Source of the DNA: Saccharina japonica
Taxonomy: Eukaryota; Sar; Phaeophyceae; Laminariales; Laminariaceae
Length of the DNA: 64,000 nucleotides
Direction of reading: 5' to 3'
Assembly: GCA_008828725.1 (NCBI GenBank)
Contig: MEHQ01003935.1
Span: 155,352-219,351, forward strand
A program made the position numbers and the translations under genes. Position 1 is the first letter of the stretch, and each line of letters starts with the position of its first letter. Shown in pieces: positions 23,601-38,600 of this stretch. The notes under the pieces were generated by a model. It worked only from the letters and a program-made list of their open reading frames with translations. It ran no database searches and was not told the origin of the DNA.

Positions 23601-26600
23601 ATCCGTATTCACGCCGAATTACATTTTCGAGTTCGACGCGAATCGACGAGGAAGAAAGGACTGAAGTCTTCTTGCGATAAAAACACAAGGCATGCACCGT
23701 AGTGAGGAGGGGGGGGAAGGTCCTGCTATGTGACCCCAGATCTGAGTTACGACTAGGAGGGGGGGAGAAAAGAAGAGCGAAGACAATACATGGGGGATGA
23801 TTAAATACATGTATAAAATATTGTGCTGCGACCGAGAAGCCAAGTTCCACCATTCTACCGTCAACCAGCAAGCACTTCGGGTGCGTGCGTAAAAATAAGG
23901 AGAGTTATAAAATACATGTTTTGAGTCCAAGCTACTTGGAAGAGCCTCTAGATTGTGAACCTCCATAGTCCCGATTTTGTTTTTCACTCTCTTTGGAAAA
24001 TATACAATAAAGCACCGACGGTCTTGGCAGGCTGACGTAAACCATCATGCAGAACACCACCCTCTTCGAACCTTCCTTCTTCCCCAAACGCCCCCCGTAT
24101 TTGCGGTAATTTCTCCCGTAATTGTGGCAATTTCCCCCAGGAACCGGTGGCGGGTTTTTCTACCTCACGTGCACGGGCGAAGTCTTAGCCCTCCCGTCTC
24201 CCACGGGGTTCGAGGAACGCTACGTCCTGCTAGACGACGCTTCCTTTTTCGAAGTATCAGGGCCGCTTGGTGCCCAAGGGAAAGAGTGCGCGGCTCGCTT
24301 ACGAGGGGTGTTCCGTGCTCGGGCGGGGGTGCTGCGGGTGGCGTACGCTGCGTCCGTGAGATCGCGGTCTGTGGAGCCAATGGCTCAACAGGTAAGGAGA
24401 AGAAACACCTGACTGGGCACACATACATGTGTAAAACAATATTCGACAATAAAACTGGTATAACAGAGGACCAGACACAAAACCACAGCACTGAATTGAC
24501 GTGCCGTTTTGCAAGCACACCTAGTTTTTCCTTCGCGATCAGCCAAACAATGGCTGCCATGAAGAAGGTCAGTTCTTAAAGCAAGCATACATGATAGGAA
24601 CCAAACACCTAACTATCTCTAGAACAACAAACACCAGAATGGTTTTGAAACGGTTCCCGGTCTCTAGTAACGGAACTGAGTAGGAAGGGCCACGCATCCG
24701 TGATGGTATGGGTGGCGCCCAAGGGAATGGAGACAGAGGCGGGGGTCGGTTCGTAGGGAAACCGCGGCGGACGAAAGCAGGAAGGAAACGACAGACAGGG
24801 TAGCAAGGTCCTAGACTGACTAACTGGTAGAACCTGTCTGTACTACGGACACAAACCTGCCTCGGCTGCTTGGAAGGTGCTTTTGGTGTGCTCCGGCTGC
24901 CTGTCTTTTCCTGTCGTTCTTAGTATTGCTCTGTTTGCGTTGTTTTTCATGCCATTTCCTTTCGTTTCATTTCATTTGATTATATTGTCTGTCGCATCTC
25001 CTCTGGGTGAAGCACGACACTTTCTTTCTTTATTTTTGTCATGTTTTTGTTTGGTCGTTTGATTGTTTGTTGGTTTGCTTTATTATGTTTATTTTTATTC
25101 TTTTTTCCTTTTCGCTTTTTCTCTTTCTTGTTTTTTTCTCTCTTTCATGCACCTGGATTGCTAGCAGGCTAGGTCTTGCCTGTCGTATATGGCATTGCAT
25201 TGTCTGCTCTGCTTATTGAACTGAGCGTAGTATCTCTGTGTCGTAGTTTTGTGACCACATAACTGGTACCTTTTTAGGATGAAGAATCGGCACGGACACT
25301 GGGTGTGCTGAATGTCGACAGGTAGAAAGGAAGGTTTAATGTGAAGAACAGTAACCTTCTCCTTAACTGACCTGCCGTTTTACAAGCACGTGCGCGAAAC
25401 CTCCGGGCACGTTTCATATATATGTATGTGTGTCTGACCTTCATGTTTTACCAACACCGTTGGCAACACATCAACCGCGTTCCACTGTTGCCATGAGTGC
25501 GAACTGAAGTCGTGTTTCAGGAGGGGTGTGTTCCGATGTCAACTGATACTGATTCCTCGGCCCAGACGTGATTGGACACTTATCCCCTTAAGAGATGTAC
25601 CCATTGTTTTGGAGCATACTATTTGGAATTAATGTGGGAATATGTTTTTCGGCAGCGCAAGGGTTAACCGGTAGGTGTGACTAGGCTGAGAGCGCGACGT
25701 GAGGTCTCTGACACCAAGCAGTTTCGTTCCGTGGTTTTCGTGGTCATTTGTTTTACGGCGTTTTGATGTCCAGCCAGACAAAACCCGCCGCACAATCCTG
25801 CAGGCAACGGTCGTTACGAGCAACCGCTTCGCCGAACAAAGACACAAGTCACCGAAAAATAAAATTTTCTCTCCACGCCCTCGCGCTCACGCTATTTTCA
25901 CAAGCCCTGTCTTCGTCCGGACCCCTACCCCGCCAGATGAACGACACAGGCGTTATCGCGAAAACCCACCGCGTGCTAGACGGGCACTTCCCGGGACAGC
26001 GTTTCGCCGTATTTTACAGGGAAGGAGACGGCCCCGACCGGGACATTACCGCCACCATCCCCCTGTTTGGCAAAGAGGCGTTTACCCCTGCCTCAATCAT
26101 GGGCGGTGGGGTCGAAGACCTTCAACCATACCACGAAGGTAACATCGCCTCAGGAGACCACGATCGCAGTCGAGACGACGCCGGGTTTGGGTCTGGGGAG
26201 GGTTCTCGCGTGGGCGTAGGCGGTAGTGAGGTCGCCGGCTCGGCTGAATTTCTCCGCGTCGAGGTCGCCGGAAGGGGTCGCGCCGTGGGTTTCGGTTCCG
26301 ATGGGCCCGCCGCGGCGGTGAGTTTGTGGGCGGTCGGCAGGGTGTCTCTGCGAGTTGAGGCGAGGTCTTTCGATGAATCGTTGGGCGAGGATCGACAGGC
26401 GGCCGCGAGAGCGGCGTTCCTGGCGTCTTGGGCCTTGCAAATGCAGGTGAGATATTATTCCAGCGTTTACGTACTGTAGCGGGAAGTGCCGCAATGGGGT
26501 TGCTAAAACAACGTGATTGTTGATTATGAATAGCAGCTTCACCAACATCCATATATAACTGCTGGTATGCAGTATGTGTGTAGTGTTCGTATTGATTTTT

Positions 26601-29600
26601 AGATTATTAGAGGGTTTCGTCTCTGAATCTCTGAATGTGCGCAACGAGGCTGTTCCTAGCGGCGGAGAACTTGCACGTACGTGCGGGGCTATTCGAATGG
26701 CTGTTCCAGGTATATTCAAGAAGGCAAATCGATTAATCATTGGATTGACCTAATGTTAATTATTTGTTTATAAAGGGTTTCCCTTCGTGATTTGTGGTTG
26801 GCTTTAAATCCCGGAGGTGTCGCAAGCTGAGAAGGGAGAACACAGCAGGCGTCGTACGAAGCCACCGGGCAAAAGCGAAGAGTATTAGAAAAAACGTTGA
26901 AAGCTGAAAAGAAAACACTAGCCACCGGGCAAGTAACACCGACCAGGCCAAACGAGTTTATAGTTAATGCATGTTGGAGTTGATGCCACCGAGCGGTGCG
27001 TGTGACCCCTGGGTTGTTGCATATACCCGATTAACGACGTGGTGGAAGTTTTCGCTCCCCTAGCCCCAATTCTACGACGCCACGGGGACAAATTTATATA
27101 ACAGCCTCATTCTTCATTGCACGCTTAAGTTACGTCGTATAATCACTTGTTCCGCAGGGCACACGTACTGTCAAGCAGCAGGGGATATCATCAAAGAACG
27201 GTGCTTCCAACACCCCTTCGTTTATCTTCCCGCATCCCCTAATCGCCCTAAATTCACTCTGTCTACTACCCGCTCCCCCAGCACTTGCGAGCCCTTTGCT
27301 CCAAGCGTGCGTTCGTCGCGAGAAGCCGTGCCAACGCAGAAGCCCGCTTCATGATTCGGGTCGGTTCGGGACTTCGCTTGTGCTCCCTTGATCGGGCCTG
27401 TGGCGAGGAGGCTGCCGACACGGCCGGAATCGTGGCGCTACGGCAAGCGGTGGCAGCCGCTCTGCGCCTACCGTCGCGTTTCCCCTTCGCATCTGCACAT
27501 GGTCGTGGCGGCGCGTACCTCCAGGCGGCAAAGGTTGGACGGGGTACTCCAGTACCAAGTAAAAAAGACGGCGGCGGCGGTGCAGCTGTTTCGAATGGAT
27601 GGAATCGTAGCATGGCTGTTGCGCTGTGTCCAATGCGAGGAAACAAGTTGGAAAAAAAAGCAGCGGACCCTTTCTAAGAGACCATTCGTTTCCCTCTAGT
27701 AAGATCGCCATCCAATGAGATAGAGCCGAATTTTAGGGAAAATGTTGGAACCACATATTTGACAAGATTCACTTGTATTCTCGAAGGTCATTGCGGTACT
27801 TCGATTTGAGGTTTCCAAGGCGTAGTCACAGGCAAAATTCTGTTTTTGTTTGCTCACTAATGTCCTGGTGGGACTGACGCTTTCTGCGACGCAATGCGTT
27901 TTGGATGCCAGCTACCAAAACGCCGCTACCTTGTAACGGCTATGATACCGAGCTAATAATATTTCGTGGGTTTTCAAGTACCCTCGTTTATGCTGGTCGA
28001 CGATCCCCCAAACCCATCCCTTAACGTACCGTTTGTTTCCCCCCCCTGCCTTTCTTCGTGTGTACGCATGCGCATAAACATGGAGTGCACTCACTGTTGC
28101 CTTTCCCGTTTTCATTCACGTTGTTGTTTTGTTTTATTCGTCCAGCCCCTTCTTTGAGTTCTAACCCGCTCATCGGTGCCCTGTCTCCCCGCAGTGCTTT
28201 CTACCATTTGAGCTACGATAAACATTCCGACTGAGGTTCGTATATAGCTGTTCCGACACAATAGGAGGATGCCCCGTGAGTAGCGTCACAGGGCGCAAGA
28301 CGCCACTACTGTATCTGATCCGTCTTATTCTTCCCTTCCCGGTGTAGGTGTTGCGGTCTCTGCGTAGTGCGGAGGAGCAAAACATCGGAGGTGGACGAGG
28401 CGGCGCAAGGCAAAAGGTTGCTCTACTCTGGCAAAGCTTAAGAAGAGCGGCGTATTCAGAGACAGACCCGATCGCACGCCACTTCCTTCGGTCCATCGTG
28501 ACGACAGCCTTTCAGGTAAGGCTGTGTTCTCTATTCCGCGCTCGTGGCGCACGCTGTCCGCCATAGCGTTTGATAGCACGTGGTGCATGCTACGATAGCG
28601 GCACATGCAGTACACCTATCATGTCCTGGGGCTGCTCACTCGAAGAGCTGTATACTTAAAAAAAGGTAAAAAGTAAAACCCGATCAATAACGCCATCGCC
28701 TAATATAGGTGTACTTATGTATACAGTATATCGAAAAATCGTTACAGGCACAACTGACATTCCAGCGATAATGGATAATTACCGGGTAATTACCTGTTTA
28801 ATTACCGGGTAATTATCGGGGGGTAATTACCGGGTAATTACCGGATGATTGTTCAGTTCACAAGTGTACTAATACTTATCCATAAATAGTTTGGCTAAAA
28901 AGAGCTACCCCAATAATACCTGCCGTAGCACAGATGACAACCATTGTGTAGCGTATCCGCTGTATTACTGGGGGAAGATGGCGTCGCACGGAACGGCGCC
29001 TCAAGGTATCTTCTGAAAGGTCAAGGGATACGAGGGTCTGAACGTAGCGTATTGAGGGGATTAAAAGGCATTGATCGCGGGCTCAGCTCCGTGCCTTTCA
29101 CAACGCTAGAAGAGTGAATAGGGGCAGGTATAATTAGCACCCCGGCCGAAGGGCTATACGGTTGGTTGCGGTGGCTAGAGTCTATAGCACACAATATAGT
29201 GTTGGGCAGCAGGGAGCATGTTTTTCTCCACCACATGGTATGGACGCTGACATCTGTTGTGAAGGGCACGCCAGGTAATTTTAGTGTGGAACCTCTCCCC
29301 AACTAACACCAGGTACATCGTAATATGTTACGTTTCGTGGCTTGGAATTGGCATGTTGTCTCCCACTTTTTGCCGAAAGCGAGAGTAAGGGCAGTAGTAC
29401 TGGTGTAGAGACCCAAGCATCGTCCGAGCTACGGCAGTTTCCCCTCCGCTAGTTTGGCCGCCTCGCTTACTGTGGGCCTTCCGAACAATTCACGCCGAAA
29501 CACGTTTTGCAGCTTTCACCTGTATTGGCAGTGCCCGGTCTGATAAAAGGCAGACCCTACTATATAATCTCCCGGATCATCCCCACGCTTTATCTGACGC

Positions 29601-32600
29601 GATCCTCAGTCGGAATGTGCTATACCGCGCGGCGGGATATTAGCTTAGAAATCCCCTCCCCTGCCCTCCCCTCCCCTCCCCTCCTCTCCCCTGTGATCGA
29701 GACTTTCGTTTTGCACCACGCTCGCCTGCAACATCCAATGCTGTCATATATCTGGTGAAAACCAGACAACTTATTGTTTACAAAATAAACGAAAAACGCC
29801 TCAACCGTGAGACCGAGAAAACAAAAAGTCGAAACCCATAGTTGCAAGCTAAGTGCGTTGCGATAACACAATTGAGATTTTTTTTCCATTCGCCGTACAG
29901 GAGACGCTTACGGGGGCTCGGCGTGAAGGAAGTAGCGTCGGATGGCCGATTCAGTGGGACGGCTTGCGAGCGGCCCTCGACGCTTCCATAGACCCCGACC
30001 GGGCAACAACAGAAGAAGCATACACCCTTCTCGTTAGGTTAGGGCAAGCAGTTCCCAGCAGCTGTCACGGGGTGCTCGAGGCTTTCGCAAGGAAGGCCGA
30101 GGAGGGCGTGGTGGCGAGCCAGCACACGCCGCCGCCGAGTGGTCCAACGTTACTACGTGTTGAGCGTGGAACCGAGGGGCATTCGGCAACTGAGTTGGCG
30201 GGAAGCAGGCCACATGACGTGCGGGTGAGCCCCGCGGACGAGCGCGACCAACCCGAGCGCGACTACTCCTTGGTTGACAGCCCAGCGCTTTTACAGGGTG
30301 AAGCGCCGTCGGTGCTGTTAGGGTCGGGGGAAATAGCCGCCCTCGCGACAGAGCTCGACCCTTTGAGAAGAGTTGACCGTGCGTTTGTCGCACTGGAAAA
30401 CACTTTCGGAGACGAAAAGTTTAAGAAACCAAAAGCAGCACAGCGACGTTTCTTTCGGTCTCCGCTACAGGGCTATGCTGCAGCCAGGCGTTGCCGCGGT
30501 TGGCACGAGAAACTCGAGGCGACAGGCAACGCCCTCGCGACAATTCGACTGCGGCTAGGCCGACGGGGTCAAGACCTTCTGGCCGAAGGGCGAACCGCAG
30601 GGGCGCCAGAAATTGCTAGTCCACAGCCTGAGGTAACCGCGGATGAACTCATGGCAGAGGCCAAGGCATTGGCGGGTAACCCAGCGCGGCGACAGGCTGC
30701 CCTGGGCAACCACAATGGGTCCGATCACCGTTGTGAAGTTCTCACAGCTCGGGCGCACTTATATGCGCCATTGCCGGACCGGTCGGGGAGAGTCATTCGA
30801 GCCTTTGACGGATGGGGGTACTACGCCCGCACGGTGAACGGTCTGAAGACCGGCGCCTGTGATAGCAAGGACTCCGGGGAAGCCGTTGCGGTGTTAGAGG
30901 TGTCCCCAGAGCCCGGTAGACAGTTCTCAAACACAAAGGCGGGCCGTGGAAGGGCATTTGGTGAGAATATGGCCTTCACGGTTTTGCTCCTGTCGGTGCC
31001 GGACCTGCGCGAGCAACCCGGGTTAATGAAGTTTCATCCCGAAGCAAACGTTATCGTGGATGGAGGTGACGGTACTCAAGGTGGGAGCGGAGACTGCGCG
31101 GCTGGGGGCACTACTCCCTTACGCATCGTTTGCGAGCGCCTAGAAGGATGGAGGTCGCTTCGAGACGTTATCCTGCAGCACGGACCGCTAGCACCCCCTT
31201 CGGCAATCGCCGTTGGAGATGACAGCGGGTTGCGCGTGCTGCGTTTATGGGGCAGGCAATTGGCGACGACTCTGGAATTCCTAGCGTCTAGGTCGCTCGT
31301 CTTGCGAGATCTCCGGGCGTCCACGGTTTTCGTGTCTCCGGATGGGTCGAAAGTCAAGATTGTGGCTTTCTCTACCTTGGCCACTGTAAACTCGGAAGGG
31401 GAGGTATCTCCCGGAGCTACGTGTCTTGACGACAACATCCACGGCCCATCAAAACCCTTGACTCCGCCGGAGGCTCTTGCGATAAGAAGAGGCGTGTCGG
31501 AATCGTCTCGTGACGTCCGTGACGGAGCCGCGATGGACAACCGGGACACCAACTGCGATGGCACACTTGTTCTGGCAGACGATGAGAGGCCGGGCGCACT
31601 TGGCGCAACGACCGCCTGGGATACATGGACGTTCGGTGTGCTGTTCTTTGAACTGGCCTTCGGGGTATCGCCCCCAGCGTTCGGCGCCTCTCTTGGCCCA
31701 GCTGTAGCAGCGCTTACAGAGATCGCCGTCACTAAAGGCGTCCCGCCCCCCGACCTTGGCGACGTGGCACGCGCCATCGAGTACGACTTTTTGTCAGCCA
31801 CTGAAGGCGGCGTTGCAAGAGAGAACACTGGTGAGAGGCTCCATACCTTTCCTCTTTTGACGAAAGCGCCGGGGCGCACGCCCCTTGATGCTGCCACTGG
31901 GTTGAGGAGTTCTCTCCAGGCACCCACCGCCGAGCGAGAACCGGTTCCACCCTCCAGTTATCTGACCGAAAAAGGGTCAAAGGCTGTCGAAGGCTTCCGG
32001 CGGGCTTGGGTCCGGCGGCAACTGCAACTGGAGGAAAGCGGAGTTGTGGACGTGGTAACATGGCAGATGTTCCAGGAGAAAGTCAAGCGCCATCTCGATG
32101 CATCAGTAGCGGCGGTTGCGTCGTTGGTGTCACGGCCGGCGAATGGGAAAGAGTCGTGGCGAGGTGGCGACGACGGAGGGGAGAGGAGGTTGGCGCTTGC
32201 TGGTGACCACGGTGGTACTGCCATGTCTACGCAAATTACGGCAGGGGTGGGGGCTGTCGACAGAATAAAGGCGCGCCTGTTAGCAGCAGATCACAAGGAA
32301 TCAGGATGGCTGCCTATTCGCGTTACGCTAGGGGTGGTGAGAGATGAGCTCCAGCTGTCGTTCTCAACGAGAGAGACCGAGCTGATCACCGCTTGCCTTC
32401 AGGATGGAGGGATGGCGCGCCGAGAGAACAACGGAGACACACAGGGCCGCGTCCGTCGAACAGACGATGTCTTCTACCCCCCACTCTTGCACGTCCTTCT
32501 CGACAGCCTGACTCCTCTACCTGAACTCCAAACACTTCGTGCGGGTCAATCGTTACCTCTGCCCATCCCGACTTGCTTCGAGGAGCTCCTGAGAGCATGC

Positions 32601-35600
32601 TTGGAGCCGGATCCGAACCGTAGGCCGCGCCCTGGAGACCTTCGACATCTGCCGTTTCTGCAGAGCGAGGATTGTATGGGCGGTAACGAATCGCAGAACG
32701 ATGGAGACCTTTCGGCTGCATCTGCTTACATGAGCGGATCTGGGAGCGAGTGTTCAGCGGTATGGGCGTTACGTGAGCGCGTTGAGCGCCCTATTCATGC
32801 TTGCGAAAACGCCAGTCTGAGCGATGTAGCCATTGATGCTGACGCTCTTAGGAAGGACAAGACCATGGGAACATCAAATCGTACTTGCTTGGCAACGGGA
32901 AATGACGGCCTATACAGCGGCCCAGTACAGACGATTGGCGCGGGAGAGCTTGCCAAGTCCCTGAGAGAGCTGGAGCGTCTTGTGCACCGGCAGCCGGCCC
33001 ATAGGTTCGTCGATGACCCCCTGCAGGCACGGAGGGTGGCACGAGGCCACACCAAACTTATCGACGAAGTTTTCGAAAGCGGAATTTTGGTGCGGGCGTC
33101 GGGTCTTGCTCTCCGATTCCAAGATCAAGAAGAGGTACGTGTTTTCAAACTGAGACGCAAGCTATAATGATAGGGGTGCGAGCAACCTTTCAGAGGCTGC
33201 CTCATTTTGACACCTTTATAATCCACCCGGTTTGTTTCGGGACAAGCTACTTGGGATTTAGTGGGGCCCATCGTTACAGGAGAAAAACCGGTTAAAGAAA
33301 TTCTCTCGTATCTTACCCTAAAACCCGCCTTTGAGAAAAAACAATTAAAAGTGAAACCCGATCATCGATCCTACGACTTAGGTACTGCTCTCGTACATCT
33401 CACCCTAGAACCTGCCTTTCTGAGAAAAATGAAAAATGAAACTCGATGAATAATCCTACGACCTAGGTACTGCTCTCGTACATCTCACCCTAGAACCTGC
33501 CTTTCTGAGAAAAATGAAAAATGAAACTCGATGAATAATCCTACGACCTAGGTACTGAACGACTAGAATTGTAAAGCACAATTGGCAATTAATATTCACA
33601 CGGTCTTATTGGGTAGTTCCCCAGTTGAAGAGCCCTGCCAGTAAAAAAAACACGCCCCCTATCGTGGCAAGCATCAAGGCAATGTCTGGGGAGGGTCTCC
33701 GAGACAGGGTAGGGTTGTGTCCGAATCGTGTTGTGCAGCCGGTGTCCAGTACGAAAATATGTGGCGTCTTCGTCCCTGCCACTTACTCCCAACCAACTAC
33801 ATCGTGGAGGGGACATTGGTTTGCCTTATCCCGATCCATCGAGTTTCATGTTTCACAATGCGCCCCTACTCTTCTGCACCTCCCCTCCCCCTTGGACGAT
33901 TGGATGCGCTGTGAACCGTCTCGCCACGCTCTCGTGGGACCGTTCACACTGTCAGTCGGAGGCCATAGGACGCGGGGTTCCCGGCGTTGGCTTCGTTGAG
34001 GGCGACCCGCACAAGACGGTCGGAGCCCGGGTGCTCCTAGCTCTCGCCAGGGTACTAGAAGAGCTTCTCCTGGACCTGAGGGTAGCGGACAGCGCCGTGG
34101 AACCGTACGCGGACGTCGTCTTGCGCTGTCTGGTTACGCTCTTCGTTGCAGAGGAGGGGCTCCTTGCTGTCAGGGTGCGTACCTGTACCCATGCTGACAC
34201 GAACCCCTGAGATTGTTCAGATGAACACTGATAGGTTACCCCCAAGATGTCATGAGCGAAGTTTCTCTTCAGCAGGTTAGCTTTAATACTCAGTAGAAGG
34301 GGTCCATGGTACTGGATTTCGTAAACATAACAAATGAGAGCACGTGTCTACTCCACAACGGCATGTTTTGTAAAGCTTTCACACGCCGGACAGATAACTA
34401 TACAGACAATCTAGACAACTTAGGTCCTAGCCTGCTGTTATGATGTGTTGTATGTTCAACCCATGAAACTTTTCCTACTGTAGATCATGCAAAGTATACG
34501 TCTTCCACGCGGCAACAAGAGCTAGATTACACATAGGATGAATCCCATCTGCCCCGAAATATCTGTATCATGAGGTACAGTAGTAATCGATTATATGTCC
34601 GATGCAACCAAAGCTTTTACAGAAAAATTAAAGTTCACCCACTAATTCGCCCCCTAACATCACGCCGACCCTTATGACGCTCTTTCACCCCGGTCTCTCC
34701 GTGCAGTACGGTCAGATAGGCAGGTCACCGGCAGGAATGCCGTCCAATGCTGAAAGTTCGTCAACATCGGGGGCGTGGACCCAAGAAGGAGTGTCTCACT
34801 GGCGGCCGGCGATATCGCAAATCTTCGAAGGTCTCCTGGTTGAGGCGGTAGGGGAGACGGGCGAGGGGGGGGCATCCTATCCCGCGATTCAGCGCCATAT
34901 TCGCCGGTGTGGACTGGCGTCTCATTGCATTGGAGCGGGAACGTACAGCAACGGGCGTGGCGACAGTGACCCGGAGGGGCTGTGGGAAGATGGCGGCGCG
35001 TATCGCGATTATGACTGTGGTCGTGGCGGAGGCCACAAACGCGGAGGGATGCAGATTCCCCCCCGTGGCAACAGCGAAGGCTGGATAAACTCGTCTGAGG
35101 GTGAAGAGGACGACGACGATCCAATAATTCCAACTGAAGGAAAATCATCGTCATCTGTTGGCGTTGGAAGGACCGGGATCGTCCGCTCGCGTCGTCCTCC
35201 TATGTTTTTACGTGCACCTGTATATTTTGCTGAGCTGTTGGCGCTGGGAAGGGTTCTTTATGGGGTTCACCGAGTTCCTCGCGGCACCAAGGGTGGGGGC
35301 TTCGCAGGCGCTGCTAACCGGGCCCGCCGACAGGCTACGGCATACTGCCTTACGGTAGTGCGGATGTGCTGCGACATGGGCAGCGGAGGCCTCGACAACG
35401 CCGAGCCAGCTTGTTGGATGGGCGGTGGGCGGGAGCTAGACGAGGACGCCACAACTCTGCAACGGGCGCAGGTGATGGTGGACTTTCGACTGGCGGAGAA
35501 GCTGGCGCCTTGTCTCCATGACTCGAACCCTGACATCCAAAGCGATACCGTGTGCTGCGCGCTATCTGCTATCAGAGGCGGGCACGCACGCCTTCGGTGG

Positions 35601-38600
35601 ATTTCCCTCTCCGCTCGCGAAGCGGAAGGTATGGACCCGAGAGCACTCCTTGCCCTTGGATTCTGCACGACGGTGTGGGTGTCGGCACTGGTGGCAATTG
35701 TCCGCGGTCGCGGCACTCCTGCTGTGGGGTCCGCCAACCCCAGCCGCTCAGCTCGAGAGGCGGAAGATGGCATAAGAGGGGCGGCTCTGCAATGCCTGCG
35801 GTACATGGCTGCGGCGGGGGACCTTGCGACGCACAGTTGGCGGGGAGCGCGAGTCGTGTCCGCTTTAAAGGGGGCAATTGCCCGTGGTGGCCCCGGATTG
35901 GATGGTTGGAACGCATCGGCAAAGGAAGTGGGCCGCAGGAACGCCCATAATGCGACACCGAGAGCACCTGAGTTCAAGGCGTGGAAGGATGGTGTCCTGG
36001 AAGTTCTGCAAACCCTGGCGGAAAACGGCTCGAGCGAGACTCACTCTACTTTGCGGGCTCAGGCTGGGCAACACGCAGGCTTGAACATCTCCGACTACGT
36101 GTCCTCGGCTGCATTAACTCCAAAGGGTGTGGCCTGTAGGGCAGTGGAGCTACTGAGAGGGGGAACTATGAACGAGATCGAAGGCCTAGTACAACGTGTT
36201 CGGTCGATTCTGGCGACGGCTGTCCGAATAGGCGATCGCACAGTCCTAGGGTATGGAGACGATATTACGGAAGATGTGGTCGTCACGATGTCGTTGGTCT
36301 GGGGGTGGATGCAGCGGGCGCTGGTGCAACTGACGCGGGACGAGCCTGACCACCCTTCGACCGACGCTCGGGTGTCTCTAGTGCGGGAATGCCTAGGTCT
36401 GATTCACTTCGTTCTATGCTCACCGGCTTGTCGGCTTGCCCAGTGCGAAATCCACCCCGACCTTGCCGTCGAAATATCTCGAGCTGCCGGTCGTTCATCG
36501 TCCGCCGAAGGTAGCACTGAACCAAACAGTCTCAGTAACCGATCGGCAGACGAGAACGGTGATATCTCCACAGCATTTGATATCATGGCGGCACGCACTG
36601 GATTGGAAACAACTGTTCGCCTCTTATCGGCAAAAAGTCCGGCAGCCCTTGATCTTAACCGGGCACATCCCATCCCGTCGCTGACGGTGGAAGCGGCCGA
36701 CGTGTTGGCCGATGCGCTGACCTACGGGGATCGGAAAATCGTCGAATCTATGGAGAACTCGGGGTTGGGTTTGCGCCTTGGACTAGCGATCGAGACATCG
36801 ACAAGGCTTGTGCGGGAGAGCCGTAGGCTCGGCGTGGAAGAAGTTCACTTACTCCCAACGTATCCAGGGGGGAGGCGAGCAAGAATGAAGCTGCTGGATC
36901 GCATATTGTGGCGGGCGCACCACAAGCTGCACGAGCAGGTGATCATCTCCGGCTTGGTGGAGCTCATCGTGTCCAACCTATTGCCCGATTGCACCACGAC
37001 TGACATCGTCTGCATGCGACCCCCGGCGAGCTTCATGCGTTACAATGGCACGCCTCTCATCCGAAATGAAGGGATAGCCCTGTTGGAACGGGTAGTCGCG
37101 AGGCGTCGCCACTGCCCTTCGGTCGCTCGGGAGATGGCAAGGCAAACCTTGCGACACCAGGTTTCCTCTGCCGAGTCTGCCCGTCTACGACGGTACCGGC
37201 ATAGGTCCATACGGGCTGGAGTCAGCGCGTGCCTGCGGTGCCTGGCGCGACTGGACAGCATTCCTGTCGACAACACTCTGATGCGCGCGGGCGTTCCACA
37301 ACGGGCCATTGTCAGCGTGCGGAGGGATCACACAGCCAGCAAGACCCGTCGTCAGTGGTCCCGGTGGATTCGGCACCATGCTGAAAGTGGGGCGACACCT
37401 GCGTTAGGCGTGAACGAAGCATCATCTGCCCGGGCCGTTACTAGGCCGGCCGCTGCAACGCCCTCGGAGGATACCGCCTCGGAACACGACAAGCTGCTTT
37501 CCGATGACCGAAGGAGGAACGATGCAGCACCACGACCAAAGCCAACCACCCATGGGTTAAACGCTTCTACAAAGTTCGATAATCAAGCAAGTGTCGAGAC
37601 GGGCAGGCAAGCGGGTGTGAGTGTGTCTTCGGCTGTTCTGCCGCCCCCTCGTAAACATAGCGTTGCCGTCCGTGCCCTGTCTCCTGACCAAGACGCTGAA
37701 GGCTCCACACCGCCGGCTACCACGAGGGAAGAAGGAGCCGTCCTCACGATCGAGGGAAGCCTGTCGACACTTTCAGTCCGTGGGTTGATTGCGCTTATCG
37801 CCACAGAACTGGGAGCCAAGGAGCATAGCATACATTTGATCGAAGTCGGTGGGGTCTCTGCTGCTCTCCGTCCATCTCCTACCGCACCCACCCCACCGCC
37901 GGCCGAGAACGAATGTGTCCTCAAGTTGTCGTTACCCGCGGCTCTGGCGGATCGTCTGCACACGCGCTGCCTTGGCGGTGTTCTGCGTGTCCCAGGACTC
38001 CTCTCCTTGGAGGTGAGATGAAGCAATCGACGCCTGCCACTCTGTACCTAAACATAAGGGAAACGTTTGTAACAATAATTAAGTCCTTATGTTTAGGGAC
38101 AGGGGTAGGTATGGTAGGGGTGCACGTACATCTTCTGAGGAGCTCTATTCCTCAAATATCGTATGCTTTCGCTGTAACCCGATGAATACTCACATGGCCA
38201 ATAGTAAAACACACAAACGGTACTATTGGGTAGTTTCTCAGTTGTTGGCGCCCCTTCAAACAACGGCAATATTGAACAGTTTCTCAGGTTAAGCGCCCCT
38301 TTAGCCAACGGCGTTATTGGGTAGTCTCTCAGGTTAGGCGCCCCTTCAGTCAACGGCACTATAGGGTAGTTTATCTGTTTCGGGGCCCCTTTAGTCAACG
38401 GCACTATTGGGTAGTTTTTCAGCTCAGGATCTCCTTTCGTCAACTGTATTATTGGGTATTTTCTCAGTTCAGGCGTTCCTTCAGCCAACAGCACTATTGC
38501 ATAGTTTCTCAGTTTAGGCGCCCCTTCAGTCAACGGCACTATTGGGTATTTTCTCAGTTTAGGCGCGCCTTCCGTCAACGGCACTATTGAGTAGTTTCTC

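Noticed and set aside
29853..29900. Extension of exon 17 upstream to 29853
   Set aside because: This is intron; TTCGCCGTACAG is the acceptor and the phase matches exon 16 only from 29901.
34953..36000. Minus-strand frames opposite exon 19 (up to 236 codons)
   Set aside because: Shadows of the plus-strand exon; Arg/Pro/Ser-rich composition typical of antisense frames in G/C-rich coding sequence.
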